From Cystobasidium ongulense (Eukaryota > Basidiomycota > Cystobasidiomycetes > Cystobasidiales > Cystobasidiaceae), in assembly GCA_022835595.1 (NCBI GenBank), contig BQUP01000007.1:124001-188000 (forward strand): a stretch of 64,000 nt of DNA. Direction: 5' to 3'. Below are positions 12,428 to 24,948 of the stretch, in pieces; the first letter of the stretch is position 1, and the number at the start of each line of letters is the position of its first letter. The notes beneath the pieces were generated by a model. The model was not told the origin of the DNA, did no database searches, and was given only the letters and a program-made list of their open reading frames with translations. The position numbers were made by a program, and so were the translations under genes.

Positions 12428-13005
12428 AGACGCAGTCAGTGGAAGTGACAGAAGTATACGGTATTGTTGATGTAAACACTTAATGTGGCGCCATGCAGAG
12501 TAGAATTGGCTATGGACAATTGATAACAAGGTCACGATGTAGGCCATGCCAACAAATGAAGCTAACCTTGTTATGTGCTGTATGCACCAGGCATGACTTG
12601 GACTGTTTGCATCCTTGAGAGGCCGCAAGTGATCTGAAACAGGTTTCAGCTTGACAGGTGGGAAGATAAGGTGGGAAGCGTGGGAACTTGAACTGAAGAT
12701 CAGGTGCAGGGTTGCCTGCTCGACCCACACAGTCTTGCATGGAGGACTGACAACGCTCCTTGGACAAGCGAAAGAGTCTCACTTGCAGAATACTAGTGAT
12801 TCTGAGGATCTTTTGCCTGATCGAAACGTGCGCGCTTCTGTCTGAGGAATGCGGCCCTGAAAGTATGTATGTAACGGATGTGGTTGTCAGGCGAGAATGA
12901 GGAATTGCGGCAGGATGGGAGTTGTTGTCGATGTCGTCTGTCTTGTGGGCAGCTGTCGCTCTTGATTTCCTGCTGACTTGGTCCTTCAATACGGTAGTGG
13001 CCATC
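12428..13005. other. Intergenic between two plus-strand genes
   Basis: No supported gene. A minus-strand open frame covers this stretch and the next gene's first exon, but it has no motif and overlaps coding sequence in a poorer frame. It should include the promoter of the putative glycosyltransferase. Confidence 0.5.
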
Positions 13006-15101
13006 ATGGCGTCCTCGTATGAGATAGAAGCCTGCAGCTCCACCTCGAGCACCTCGCTGCTGCTGGGAGGACACAGCGATGGCCAGCGGGAGCGCGCTGA
13101 TGGTGCGGCAGCATATGCAGCCCACTGCAGCGCCATCTCGCACATGCTGCGGCGCACCTCGACGCGCGTCCTGCTGTGCTGCCTCGCTGCTCTGGCTGTC
13201 GTCGCTGGACTATTCGCGACAGACGGCATCGCAGGCGTATCGAGCACGGCATCATATGTCGCTTCAAAGGCCAAAGACGGCAGTGGATACATCCTGGGAA
13301 GCTTCACCTCTGGCACGTCATCCACATACTATACCCCCTCACCTTCTCATCACCCGCCTGCACTATCGAGCCTCCCAGCAAGCTTGAAGCGCATCACCTT
13401 GGTGTCGATATGGGAAGGGTCGAGCCAGCCAGACTACCTCAACAACTTCTTCAGATCAGCAGCGCTGAATGCACAAGTTGCAGACTTGCTCGTCATACAT
13501 GTCACCAACGATGCCTCGAAATGCCTGAACCAAGTCAGAGAGGATGGCATCAACAGAGATTCAGCTGCTTGGGATTGGGAACATGGGGGCAACATCCGTA
13601 TAGTCTGCCAGTCGAGGGAAACACATCTAGCAGAGGAAGCAGACTTCTTGTGCTCAGAGCAGGGCTGGAAGTGTGATGAAGACACGTACAAGCAAGTGGT
13701 GAGCAACTGATTAATTTCATCAAAGCGCGTAGACAGCACGCTGACCTGGACTGATCCTGTGTCACGTGCTGTGCTACAGCTGCGACGCCTTCACGAGCGC
13801 GCAGACGCAGTAAACGTCGACTGGAAGCCTCTGCGCGGCGAGATGTACAGCAAGTACTTTATCCATCCCGAGAACCCAATCTGGGCCTGGTGCGACATGG
13901 TGCGTAGAATTGCCTCGTGCCGGCTGCCACAAGAAGCTGAGTTGGGTCTTTACATTCATAGGACATGCATCTTGGGCGTCTAGAACATCTTCCCTTCCCA
14001 CTTATCTCAACAATTTCAATGCTCGGCATGTCAGTTTTCAGTCCCGCATTGCTATATCTCAATGGACAGATGTCAATCTTCAACATGGGAGCACCAGGTT
14101 TCATCGGATCATGGAAGAAGTATACCCCACTCAACTCTGCACAAGCGTTCATTATACCAGCGAATGCTGATAATGGGGGATATCCTGGTGGAGGCATTGA
14201 AGAGACTTGGCTTTCGGCAGCCTATTTGAGGGATGGAGAGGGATATGCTGGAACTGGTCTCAGCTGGGCTCTGATTCCCGATGTACACGGTGAGTTTCGG
14301 TTCATCCTTTACGAAATATCCCCAATGTTATGTAAAGCACACACTGACAATCAATTATGATCTCCACAAACAGGCCAAGACTTATTCATCCCAGGCCGAA
14401 AGTTCGTGATCTCAGGCATTGACGTCCTAGAAGTCGACAGCAAACTAAGCAGGAAAGAACTAGAAGCCATTCTGAAAGATGCTAGAGAAATGCCAGTCGA
14501 CGAATACGCTGGTTGGAGTGAAGAGGGTGAAATCATTCAGACTCAAATGACCTACGGGGACGACTGTGTCGATGCGTGGTTTGATAAAAGTCTAGCGTAG
14601 GTCTCCCCTCAAAGCACTGAATTTGCACCACTTGAGATTGGACTGATAAGTACATTCTCGTTCAGACAATGCATCAATCCAAACAGTCTCACTCTAGGCG
14701 ACCAATTCACTCAAGTCGATTCCGTACGACGAGCAACGATACTCCGAGTCGCTTCTGATCCACCGAACACTTTATCAATGAGACTAGAGCCAGACCGTCG
14801 TCCACGCCGATGGCAGCGCAAGCTATTCATGCATTATCAAGAATTGAAACGTCAAAATTGGTGGTGGAAATTACCTCCTTGGTTTATAGGTGATGACGGA
14901 GAAGTAATGGAATTTGACTGGAAGAGTCAGTATATTTGGAAGATGGGCGATGAAAGAGAGAGAAACCTATGGTCCAATTTGAATGAACGACTAAATGAAG
15001 ATGGTTCAGCGGAACATGTCGCTCTAGTGGAACCTAAAAAAGCTTACAAGACTTCGGATGAAGACACTCGAAGGATTGTAAAGAAGCGTCGTGAAGCGTA
15101 G
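13006..15101 (+). CDS. DUF6625-type putative glycosyltransferase, type II membrane
   Basis: This is a predicted Golgi or ER lumenal glycosyltransferase-like protein. Five exons are joined: 13006-13698, 13780-13899, 13962-14289, 14374-14596 and 14666-15101 (599 aa). I took the ATG at 13006; an earlier in-frame ATG at 12922 is possible. A single membrane segment (STRVLLCCLAALAVVAGLFA, about residues 52-72) follows a short cytosolic tail, giving a type II topology. The lumenal part begins RITLVSIWEGSSQPDYLNNF and later shows KPLRGEMYSKYF, then IWAWCDMDMHLGRLE, where the acidic DxD-like site is rebuilt exactly by splicing the second intron. LYLNGQMSIFN and GGGIEETWLSAAYLRDG follow. This pattern fits DUF6625. 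The sugar and acceptor are unknown. Confidence 0.82.
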
Positions 15102-15379
15102 ATAGCGACAGAGAAAGTATTATCATATGTATAGGAAAGTCAGGGTATGTGCGACGCATGTGAAGTATTAGTAGTAGTTCCCACTTAGATTGATCTGTTC
15201 ATTGTTAGTTCATACCCCAAACATCATCATTTGTCGATGTATCAACACCAGTCAGGGTACAGGTACCTTAGGCCAATTTAGCATTGTTTACTTCGTAATA
15301 GACCTGCCGTGGTGATCCGCGACACGACATAGTTCTAACTATTTAAGCATACAACTAACAAACTACACGATACTCGACT

Positions 15380-17941
15380 TCAATGCTCTACTTCAGCTAG
15401 GAAATCCTCCTCATCTAAAAGCAATGCTTCGTGCCTTTCTAGTCCCTTACCTCTGCGCAGACTCAGCACAATACTAATGATCAAAGCGAAAATACACGCG
15501 GGTATAGTATATGAAAAGATCCCACTATAGCACTCTCTACCGAGCGGGCATATATGCGCATGACCTATTGAACCCGCACGTCCTAGGAGAGCATGCATTC
15601 TGGAGGCAAGCTTCGAACTTTCCTCTATGGGGACAGCCGGATTTGAGGCCGGTGTACTGTTATCGTAAATCTTGCCAAATAGATACGAAAAGGTATAGCC
15701 TGCGTGTATAGATGAAGTATGAGTATCGCTCGATCTGACACTGTAGCCGTGGGCGATGGGCTGACTTACTTGAGAAAGTGGGTATAACATAAAGGGTACC
15801 AATATTGGCCGAGAACGATTTGAGGCCGAACCAATCACTGCCATTGGCATGGGCGTCAACTACTTACATGAAGTCAAGCGCTTGTCGGTCAAACTTACAG
15901 CATCACAATAGGTGCGAGTCCGAAGAATTGTCCGTAGCTGAAACCAACGAGGGAAGTAGCCCAAGCCAAAGTATGTAGATTTTCCGAAGCTCTAGCCAGG
16001 AACTGACTTATGATGAAGGTAGCGCATGTGAAGACAAGCCACCAGACGGGTTTGATGCCAACCTGACCGCCCAAATATAGATCAGCTCAGACGTTCGCTC
16101 ATAAGTAGTACAGTTTGTGATCGTTAGGCTCACCCTAGTGCGCACTTGGTCTGAGGCAGCACCGACAAAGAGCCTGCCCAAACAACTGAGGAAGCGACAC
16201 ATTGAGCTACAGCGTTCCTATTGAATCAGCATGTAGTGTGGCTTACTTGAATATAGAAAGAAGCGAGGTCTGGTGCGACTGCAGCAGTGTTACTTTCCCG
16301 CCGATCTTGTTATACTCGGCCAACGTCACTGTTTACGAATCGACAATTTCCCGCCAGTCAGCCTCCTACTGTCTCAAATAGGAAAATCAAGAGCAAAACT
16401 CACCAACAACAGTACCAACACTGTTAATCCACATAATTCCGGTTCCAGTACAGCAGAACATTACTATCATAAGTAAATAATAATCAGGTATCTTAAAAAG
16501 TCCTAATGTTCCAGTTTCAACAAGTATATTTTCTTGTTTCATTCTTGTAATAGCTTCACCTGCTTGTTTCACTAGTATACTCGATCTTTTTTGATGTTTT
16601 ATTACCGGAGCTAATAAACTTGATCCATTCGAATTTGATCGTATTGATCTCCCTCTTTCAGCTACTTCCTCGCCGTGACCGTTCTCACCGCCTTCTTCGA
16701 AATTGTACATCTCCTCATCATCGATAAAATCCCTCTCTCCTGCTGATCCAGCTGAAGCCGAGCTTCTACTTCTTGAATGTCTTAAGAGTGTTCTCCCAGC
16801 TTCTCGAGGCGATGCACCAGGTATAAGAGAGTATGAGCTTTCCATACGCGCCTTGGTGAGGAGTAAACCTCCGCCAAACAGCGAGGCAAAAGTACCAATT
16901 GCGAGAACGAGGAGGAATAGCCCGGTATTATCGCCTATGACGAGGGCGGATATACTGGCGTAAAAGAAGGCAGATAGTCCGAATGTGGAGACTGATGGCG
17001 GATTGTATGCAATTTTAGCATTGGTCAGACAGTATGTACTGGCTGTGTTTTACGATGATAAGCAAAACTTACCGACTATACCCATTGCAAGGCCGCGCTA
17101 TATGATCGACGACATTTCACATCAGCATAGTCATTGTTGCAGATTTATATGCTCGGCGAGACCTACCGTAGCAGGTACAAACGTCCTTGCAACTGCATTC
17201 AGCCCGGCAGTACTTCCCAAAGCCGATCCTAGTCCCGTGATGAACGAGAAGAGCGCCAACAGAGGCAAAGGTACGTTGGAATCTTGAGAATCAGGGTCTC
17301 CACTCTCATATGACCAGAATAGTCCGAGATAACCTAATCCTAGCAGAATGGAACCCGCGATGAAAAGAGAGCGGGGCCCTTTGCGATCTGCTAGATAGCC
17401 AAAGAAAGGTCCTGTCAAGTAGACCTGTGTGCATTTGCACAGGGAAGGGCAAGATTTGAGTCCATGACTGAGAAGAGGTAATACTTCCATTAAACGGAAG
17501 AGGAGAGGGCTCACCCCAAAGTTGCCGCATGATGCTACCAGATTGATTTCGGCTACGGTGAGATGGAGTCTTTCCTTGAGTTGAGGTGCATAGCTCCCTA
17601 CGACGTCTGCGAGGCGATACAAAGTGTGCAAGCGCCAGTAAGCACAAGGTCAGGAGGTCAACTTTACTGCTCTGAACAACATCAAAGTAGCCGTGGTCAG
17701 ACTTGCAGTTCGTGCCACAGCTTAGGGTTCCGAGAGACGCGGCGAAGAGGACGACCAGCGAGTCATGGGTGACTTCCACGCCGTTGAGTCGCATGCTCCA
17801 TGTGGTGTGGTGTGGGTTCCAGCGTGGGTGCAGAGCGTGTCGAGTGTTCGTGGTGAAGCTGCAAGAGGGCTTTCCCGTCGTCACGTCGCGCTGTCTGTCC
17901 AAACGAGCTGCTTTCTCGATCGGCTTTTGAGATGCCACCAT
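15380..17941 (-). CDS. Mch1-like MFS transporter (nodulin-like family)
   Basis: This is a predicted twelve-segment major facilitator of the Mch1/nodulin-like group, in yeast called monocarboxylate transporter homologues although transport of monocarboxylates is unproven. I trace ten exons: 17941-17707, 17606-17515, 17424-17167, 17097-17073, 16991-16404, 16328-16247, 16185-16134, 16062-15899, 15837-15770 and 15699-15380 (627 aa). The first membrane segment runs into GTNYVVGSYAPQLKERL, then GPFFGYLADRKGPRSLF, the MFS loop motif. A long acidic and Ser-rich central loop (about residues 280-380) precedes the second half, which includes NCLGRLFVGAASDQVRTR. The C-terminal tail LLLDEEDFLAEVEH is acidic. 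The first intron uses a GC donor. The fourth exon is only 25 nt. The gene is convergent with the DUF6625 gene. Confidence 0.9.
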
Positions 17942-19161
17942 CTACAATACTTACTATTCTGTGCATCTGTCCAAGGAAAGCAATGAAGCGATGCAGGCAC
18001 GCTGCAGGGCCGCCAGGATGATGGAGAGGGTGGTCTCCATGACCCCCCTTAGCCGCCTGCGAAGTGCTACCAACTGGCTGAACATTGCCACCTCGAATGG
18101 CAGGGCAATTGCAAAGGAAAGGCGTCAAGTAGACGCGCGAGTGGTCTTCCTTGTCTGTCAATGTGGAGTATTCCAATGAAGCCGACACGAGGAAGAGCTG
18201 TCTTGTCTGCACTGAATCGTATATCTGATCTGGACCTATCCACCGCATTACTCCAGCGTACATCCAAACTTCGTGAAGAACGCGGATAACTTCTCGAGAT
18301 GGCACTCGACAAAAGCTGCCATACTGTACCAATACGACCATCAGATACAACACGTGGAAGATGCTCGTCCTACACAGACACAAGCTGGCTGACAAATAGG
18401 CAATGCTAGGAAAGTACTCGAGGTGAAACGTGCAGCACGCACTGTTCGGCCCAACCACCCGGGGCTCCCAAACAATGCACAAAGCAATGGAAGGCTGCAC
18501 ACGGCTGTAACATCTCACACAGCGACACTACCTCGAGGCGAGCCTTTTGGCACGTTTACAGGTGGGCCCCGGAACCAGCTGAGAGAGTAGGCAGCCCTAC
18601 CTAGACAGCGTGAATCAGGTGCACAGGAGGAAAGGCTCAATATAGAAACACACGATTAGTCCATGCCAGCCTGGTATCTGCGAATTACTCCGCTGCTTGT
18701 TCCGTTCACCCGCCATATTGATTCCGCTCCAAGCTATAGCTATCCAGCTAACGCACTTTTTAAGAAGAAATCAGTCTGACAAGAAACGAATTTACAAGCA
18801 ATTTAGGATTAAGATTTTCGCCAACACTGAGCTGACGTTGCTCTGTTCCGTTCTCCGTGTTGGTATGGGCAGTCAGAAGTCCGACTGGGGCCAGGTCCCG
18901 TTTGTCAGACGATACTACAGGAAGGACGGCATGAAGACGCAGAAGAGAAGGATGGATCGACACATGCTACACAGATCTTGGATGCTTGCTTTCACGAGTC
19001 ATGCGTCCTTCCTCAGCTCTCTTCCACTCTAATACAGCCCCAGTCTGTTAATCCCCGCTCTACCACCTACGAACTTCCTTCTTTCTTCACATCTTCCTGT
19101 CTCTTCAACCGACTCGACCCCACTGCGACTCGGCAGCTCGTCCACGTCGACAGTACGCACC
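17942..19161. other. Divergent intergenic region, transporter / Zn2Cys6 gene
   Basis: The 1.2 kb between two divergent starts has no supported coding region. The final 100 bases before 19162 are pyrimidine-rich, typical of fungal leaders. A minus-strand open frame upstream of 17941 continues the transporter frame but holds no family motif. Confidence 0.5.
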
Positions 19162-20393
19162 ATGTCGTACGCAGGCTACCTCTACTATCCACAACATCCT
19201 ACCTCTCGCCCTGCCCATGCTGGACTGGAGCTCCTACTCGGTGCAGCGGAGCACCTCGAGAGCGCCTCACAATCGCAAGAACAGGTTGCTCGACTGCCCT
19301 TCGTACGACACGCGATGCCGTCACGTAGGAGCATAGCTGGTGTATTCTCCAAGTCTACTGCTCGAGACGGTCATCCGTTCTCACGCTCTCCTGAGAACCC
19401 ACGCCTCACGCAAGACTCCGACAGCTACGACCCAGGCGAGTCAGACAAGGTGCGCTCCAGCAACCCAATACCTTTCAGAACGAGAACAAGAGGACAGAGG
19501 CAATCTGACGAGACCAAGAGTGCAAGCTGGCCGGGCGCACCATCATCCTCATCATTATCCTCAGATGCCGACCTTGACCTCTTCGTTCCTGCTGATTCCA
19601 CAACTTCAACTTCTTCCTCTCACCTGCGCGCCGTGAGCCGCACTTTGAAAGACCGCCTCGAACATCGAATCACATCCCACCCTCCTCCCTCTTCCTCCAC
19701 AACGACAAGACCAACAATGAAGCGAGCTCAAACTGCTGTATCATGCATACGATGTCGAAGCGTGAGTGAAGATCTTACCTTCGTCATCTTCTTCCTCCTT
19801 CTGTCGTTGCTCCGGCCTTGCTTCTCCCACTCGCGCTACCTCCCTGTCGGAGTGCGGAGTAGATGCGGTGAAAGCCTATCGATGATGTGACATGCATTAT
19901 TGATCTGGGCGACAGGGAGTTGAGGAGGAGGAGATGCTTTCAATTTACACTCGATAACAAGTATGCTGAGATCAGTGTTCGCCATTTGTCCGCCTCGTGC
20001 CCCCTTCAGACTCACAAAAAGTGCGACGAGCAACGACCCTGCAAGAGGTAAGTCCAACTGAAACCCCTGAGTGGATACAAGTGAATGCCGTTGCCAAATA
20101 TTTGGCATGCGGGGAAGCCGTTGTACCCGCTCTCATATATAACGTACCGAACGATATACTGACCGTTGATTCCAAAACTCTCCACCATACTATCGTCTTT
20201 TAGATGCGTCAGAGTCGGTAGAGGTGATTGTGAAGATGCCCCACCAAGAGGGGTGAAATTGAAAACATCCTACCCAAATTCTAATGAGCGAGAACTTTTC
20301 GAAGATCTAGACATCGATGTTACACTTCGATATTTGAGCAGATCACCTGGACCCCTGTTCCCATCAGCTTCACATCCTTTCCTGGACTCTTGA
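19162..20393 (+). CDS. Zn2Cys6 binuclear-cluster protein
   Basis: This is a predicted fungal transcription factor with a Zn2Cys6 DNA-binding cluster. Three exons join: 19162-19761, 20010-20047 and 20204-20393 (275 aa). The cluster is split by both introns and is complete only after splicing: CIRC, then RSTHKKC, DEQRPC, KRC and a last Cys in VRVGRGDC. The spacing is C-x2-C-x6-C-x5-C-x2-C-x7-C, which fits the family and confirms both joins. The first 190 residues are Ser/Thr/Pro-rich and probably disordered. The cluster lies near the C-terminus, while most family members carry it near the N-terminus and follow it with a long regulatory domain that is absent here. A further 3' exon cannot be excluded. 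Its target genes are unknown. Confidence 0.8.
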
Positions 20394-21397
20394 AGATTTA
20401 CATATTCATTCTTGTTCATACTTGTTATAACTTGCAGTAAAGTCCGTTACCACCATACCGCTTTAGCAAGTCCACAAAGCTGACTAACAAGGCTTTCTCT
20501 CCAGGTTTATATTATATGAAACCCAATTATGAGAATCCTATAACTGAATCTATTCCTCGAAGAGATAATTTCACCAATGTAGCTTTGTCTTAACATTCCT
20601 TACGTTACATTCATAGCATGAATATGTAGCCACATCTGTGTTTAAAGAAGAGAGCCTTGATCTCACTAATAACTCTATGCAGTGTTCTAATATTTAAGTA
20701 CATAGAGATAGCAAAGAAAGTAATGATGATTTCGTTATATGAGGGATGATCTAGCACTGATCAGGTTTAGAAATGAAATGAAGCCTTTAACCGCAGCTTA
20801 ATTGGCGAGCCGCATAACATGACAATTTGCAGGGCACACCCGCCGGCATCATATATGTCTTATATACGCTTCGCAAATCCTTCCTTTCGACAAGCTCGCA
20901 CCGTGTGTGTTGTCCAGGAGGTTACGAATTTCATTGCTTAGGGAAAAACCTTACAGAAGTACTAAAGGTCAGGATAGAATTACCTTTTACATATTGAGTC
21001 AATGTAATCTTGCATCTTAGGATCCCTACAAACTCCTCCAGAGAGAGAGAGAGAGAGAGAGCGAGCGAGAGAGAGAGAGATGGAGTAGGTTTCGGGAGAA
21101 TAGGAGTATATGATATTGCATGAATTGGCACCGATAGAGAGAAACACAAGGGGGCGGGGGAATCACTTCCAGCTCAAGGCTAACCGAATTAATACTGATA
21201 CATGAGAAAGAACTTAGGAGAGGCCGAGAGTAGGATAGACTACTGAGAGAGTCCAGCGTGGCCATAGCTGTAGTAACCACAGTGGAAGACCTGATATAGG
21301 AGCTGATCGATAAACAGCCCAGCTTAAATGATGGTCAAAGCGAAGTCAGGCATGTTGAAATAATCTGCACGAGCGTTCGAAGATCTTGTCATGTCAT
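20394..21397. other. Convergent intergenic region, AT-richer
   Basis: This is 1.0 kb between two converging stop codons. No coding region is supported. It contains the GA microsatellite listed separately. Confidence 0.5.
21041..21080. repeat. GA dinucleotide microsatellite
   Basis: About 40 bases are almost pure GA repeats, interrupted by two GCGA units near 21061-21067. It lies between genes. Length variation between strains is likely by analogy with other such tracts. Confidence 0.95.
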
Positions 21398-24290
21398 TCA
21401 ATCGGTAGTATAAACCTTCTTGATCTCATCTTTATGTTTCTCAACGATAGCCTTTCTTTGCAATTTCTGAGCAGCAGTAAGCATTCCGTTGTTAGGAGTC
21501 CACTCTTCAGGATCCAGAACGACGCATTGAATCAACTCCATTCCTTTACGTCCTTGCTTCTTACCGATGGAATTGAGGTCGTTGACTACTATCTCTTGGA
21601 CTGCTTCATCGTCGCAAAGAGTACGAAGGTCTTCGTTGTCGGCATGACCTGTTGCGTGAGCTGCAGCACGAAGATTCTTCTCGTTGGGGAAGATGATAGC
21701 CATTGGCTGCTTTGCGTTAGGATCGGCGTGCTGTGAAACATCAAGCAGACGGTCAGGATCTAGCCGTGCTTTTAGTCAGTGTCACCTCCTACTCACCAAG
21801 CAGATCTTCTGAACCAGATTGCATGCACCATAGATAGTCTCAAGCTGTTCCAGGGCTAGCGTCACATTACGAAAAGTAAGCGAGGTGCATTCCTGACACG
21901 ATTGAAAGCAGGTTTGACTTACCGATGTATTCACCGCCAGACAACTTGACAAGATTCTTCTTCCTGTCAACGATAGATAATGTACCATCTGTATTCCATC
22001 TTCCAATGTCACCGGTCATGAACCAGCCATCATCGGTAATAGCTTCTTTTGTAAGGTCATCTCTCATGTAGTAGCCCTTGGTGATAGAAGGACCACGAAG
22101 ATAGATCTGTAAAAGTCTGCCCGTCAGTGAAGCTGAAACTGCGAAAGATGAAAGGCAGGGAGACAGATGCCACCGTACCTCTCCTTGTGAAGGATTGCCA
22201 CCGGCTTTATAGTTCATATCCTCAACATCGACAAGCTTGATCTCAGCGCACGGTACTGGAACACCGACTGCGCCACTTCTGAGGAACTCGGGTGGTAGGA
22301 TAGCGCACATGGCCGAAGTTTCGGTCATTCCGTATCTGGGGAGGAGCAATAAGGGTCGGTACAGGTGGTGCTGTCGTAAGAATGTCTGTCCACTCACCCT
22401 TGTAGCATAGTGACTAAAGCAGTCTGCAAAAACTCCTGAGTTTCCGCAGAGATAGCGGCACCACCTGAGAGAGCATATCTCAATCTACCGCCAGTAGCGA
22501 CTCTGACCTTGTTGAAAACGACAGCATCTGCAACGTGTCCAAGAATAGTAGAAGATTTCTTGATGGTCATAGCAGCGTTGAAAATACGTTCTTTGCCTCC
22601 TTCTTTAACCTTTCCAATAATTCCTTTGCGAATTTGCTCCCAGACTGCTGGTACTCCTACCATAATAGTAGGTTTAAGAGTACGTAAATCACCCAAGCAG
22701 TTGCGCATGCTTATTTCTGTCAAGGTTTTGACATTACCGTAACCGACTGGAATGGCGTGGTACATCATGATGAGCTCGACTACAAACTCGAAGATGTCTG
22801 TTTGGATTGGAACAAGGCGAAGTCAGCTTTGCGATTCCAATACTTTCACATCAACCGATACACAACATACGAGCAAGAGGGAGGTATGCTGTAAGAAACG
22901 ATGAAGTGCGCAAGTCAGTTTTACTTTCGATCCGCGACAGCCTGAAATAGTCATACGCACCAATATATATGTCGGAAGGCTGGAGCACGTGAACGAGGAG
23001 GAAATGGACAGCTGCGACTGAAGCGCAGATATTCTTGTGCGAGAGAATGACACCCTTTGGAGCACCGGTACTACCAGAAGTGTACATGATGCAGCATGTA
23101 TCTGTGCGGAGTTATTAATTGCGCCTAGTCAGCCTCTAGTTTCCACTTGTTATCGCAACGCTCTGATTCGAAGAAATTCAGGTGCTCACCATCCTCCTTG
23201 GGTGGAACAGGGTCAACTCTCTGCTTCTTGCCCATCTCTCTAACCTCATCAAGAGTAAACACCTTGACAGCGCCTCCTTCTTCATTTGCCCTAGTATTTC
23301 TAATTTGCTCTAGAGCCTTAGAGTCGGCGTTATCACCATCGTATATAACATATTTAACTGTTGGTGTCTTGGATATAACCTTGTTGAGGGTTGGTAGTAG
23401 GCTGTCATTTAGGAAGACGCAAACGACCTTGGGCTCGTTTAGAGAGTGTTGGAGCTATTTCAGAGCAGTGGGAGAATTGCGTAGCAGGAGACAAATACGT
23501 GAAAGGACAGTGATACATTAGCTTCAGGCTTTTAACAGACTAGGAGTGGAAGTCGAGCTTACACCCTCGGGACCAAGCGAATCGTAGGCGGTGGCGAAGA
23601 CAATGGACTGCGAGATGCAGCCTGTGAATGGGATGTTGCAGCATGTCAGCACGAGTGAGATGGTAAGGACACAGCCGGGCAGCTACGGGATCTCGCTGAG
23701 CTGCCGCCCTGCATCCGCACGCCTCCTCATGCAAGGCCGCCTTTGACCAGGTGCGGCGGCTGGAGCGGGCAAGCAAAGCGCGACTCACCCTGAGCGACAA
23801 GCTGCCAGGACGGGCTGAAAACGACACGAATACGAGCGTAAGCAGCGTGCACTGATGATACATGAGCAAGCTGTGAATGGACTCACGTCGTGCCAGCATA
23901 GATATTGAAGGACGAGTGCCTGTCCAGTCCAAGTGCACGCAGACCTGACCCAATGACGTGTGCATCGTCTGCAATCTGCTTGTAGCTCATCCACGAATAG
24001 TCTGACATTTCATAGTATTGCCATTTCTTCATCTCTTTGACCTCTTTACCTTTGACTTTCTTTGTTACTTCCTTCTCCTCTTCGTGCAGCTTGACGAGCC
24101 GACGGTGTCCAAAGCCGTTCTGAGATGGGAACAGCCGAGCACTTCGCTGAATGAGCTGGTACACTGTTGGGATCTGAGCATCGTTGCCGTCTACGAGCTT
24201 GCCAGGGTTCTTGTGCCATCGTCGTGCTCGCCCTTCCTTGTCCTGCGCCTGAGGACCGACCTCTACGCTGCCTTGGCCGCCTTTAGCCAT
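21398..24290 (-). CDS. Long-chain fatty acid-CoA ligase (Faa1-type)
   Basis: This enzyme activates long-chain fatty acids to acyl-CoA with ATP. Eleven exons join in frame: 24290-23887, 23814-23789, 23621-23563, 23454-23190, 23101-22961, 22888-22871, 22797-22398, 22335-22179, 22106-21924 (22106-21923 by my frame count), 21855-21797 and 21730-21398 (681 aa, close to yeast Faa1). The AMP-binding P-loop YTSGSTGAPKGV lies near residue 258. YGMTETSAMCAI is the adenylate-forming motif, and GWFMTGDIGRWNTDGTLSI with DRKKNLVKLSGGEYI forms the fatty-acyl signature and hinge. The N-terminus has the Faa-type long leader without a signal peptide. Exon 6 is an 18-nt microexon and exon 2 is 26 nt. The C-terminus does not end in an obvious peroxisomal signal. 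Confidence 0.95.
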
Positions 24291-24948
24291 GGTGGTGAGT
24301 GGTTGCGATGACTGCCTGTTGCGGGGTCCCGAGTATGTAGCTGACTATCTGGATGGTGGTGCTGATGCAAGGTGGAGTGTGGTGCGGTGTGCTGTGCTGC
24401 TGCGTGCACCCAACCTCGCTGCTGACTCGCTACAATGGGGACAGACGCAAGAGGTACGCCGCCTTCCAAGATCCTCCAAGCACAACGTGACCAACATGCA
24501 TGACATTGCAAAAGGCACAGTAGAGTATGAATGGCCAGGTCAAGTCACAGCTCCCCATGCACGGGTGCCGATGATACACGCATGCCCATCCCCAATGCAG
24601 ACGACAAAGCCGCAGCCGAAACTCGCCTCTGACACATCTGCCCCATCCCACGCCACTTACGCCGAGACATGATAACGCCACGACACACGACAGCACCTCT
24701 CTCAATGGACGCAAGTGCAGTTGCAAATGCAGACAAGGCTATCGATGAAATGCGCAGTGTGCTGAGAATTCGAAGGTAACACTGTGTCAAAAGAGAAACC
24801 ATGTTTGCATATGTAAATACTGAGTAGATAATTGGAAGTTGAGAGGAATGCAGACCGAACAAGAAGGAGGAAAGAGGGTAAGAGAGAATGAAATAGCGAA
24901 AGATATCCATCTTAATGCTATATGCATTAAACAGCACGGTGACTGAGC
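24291..24948. other. Intergenic between two minus-strand genes
   Basis: No gene is supported. The region lies upstream of the acyl-CoA ligase and should contain its promoter plus the carboxypeptidase 3' region. Confidence 0.5.

Noticed and set aside
12510-13325. 271-codon minus-strand open frame
   Set aside because: It overlaps the first exon of the glycosyltransferase-like gene, has no motif or splice context and low-quality codon use.
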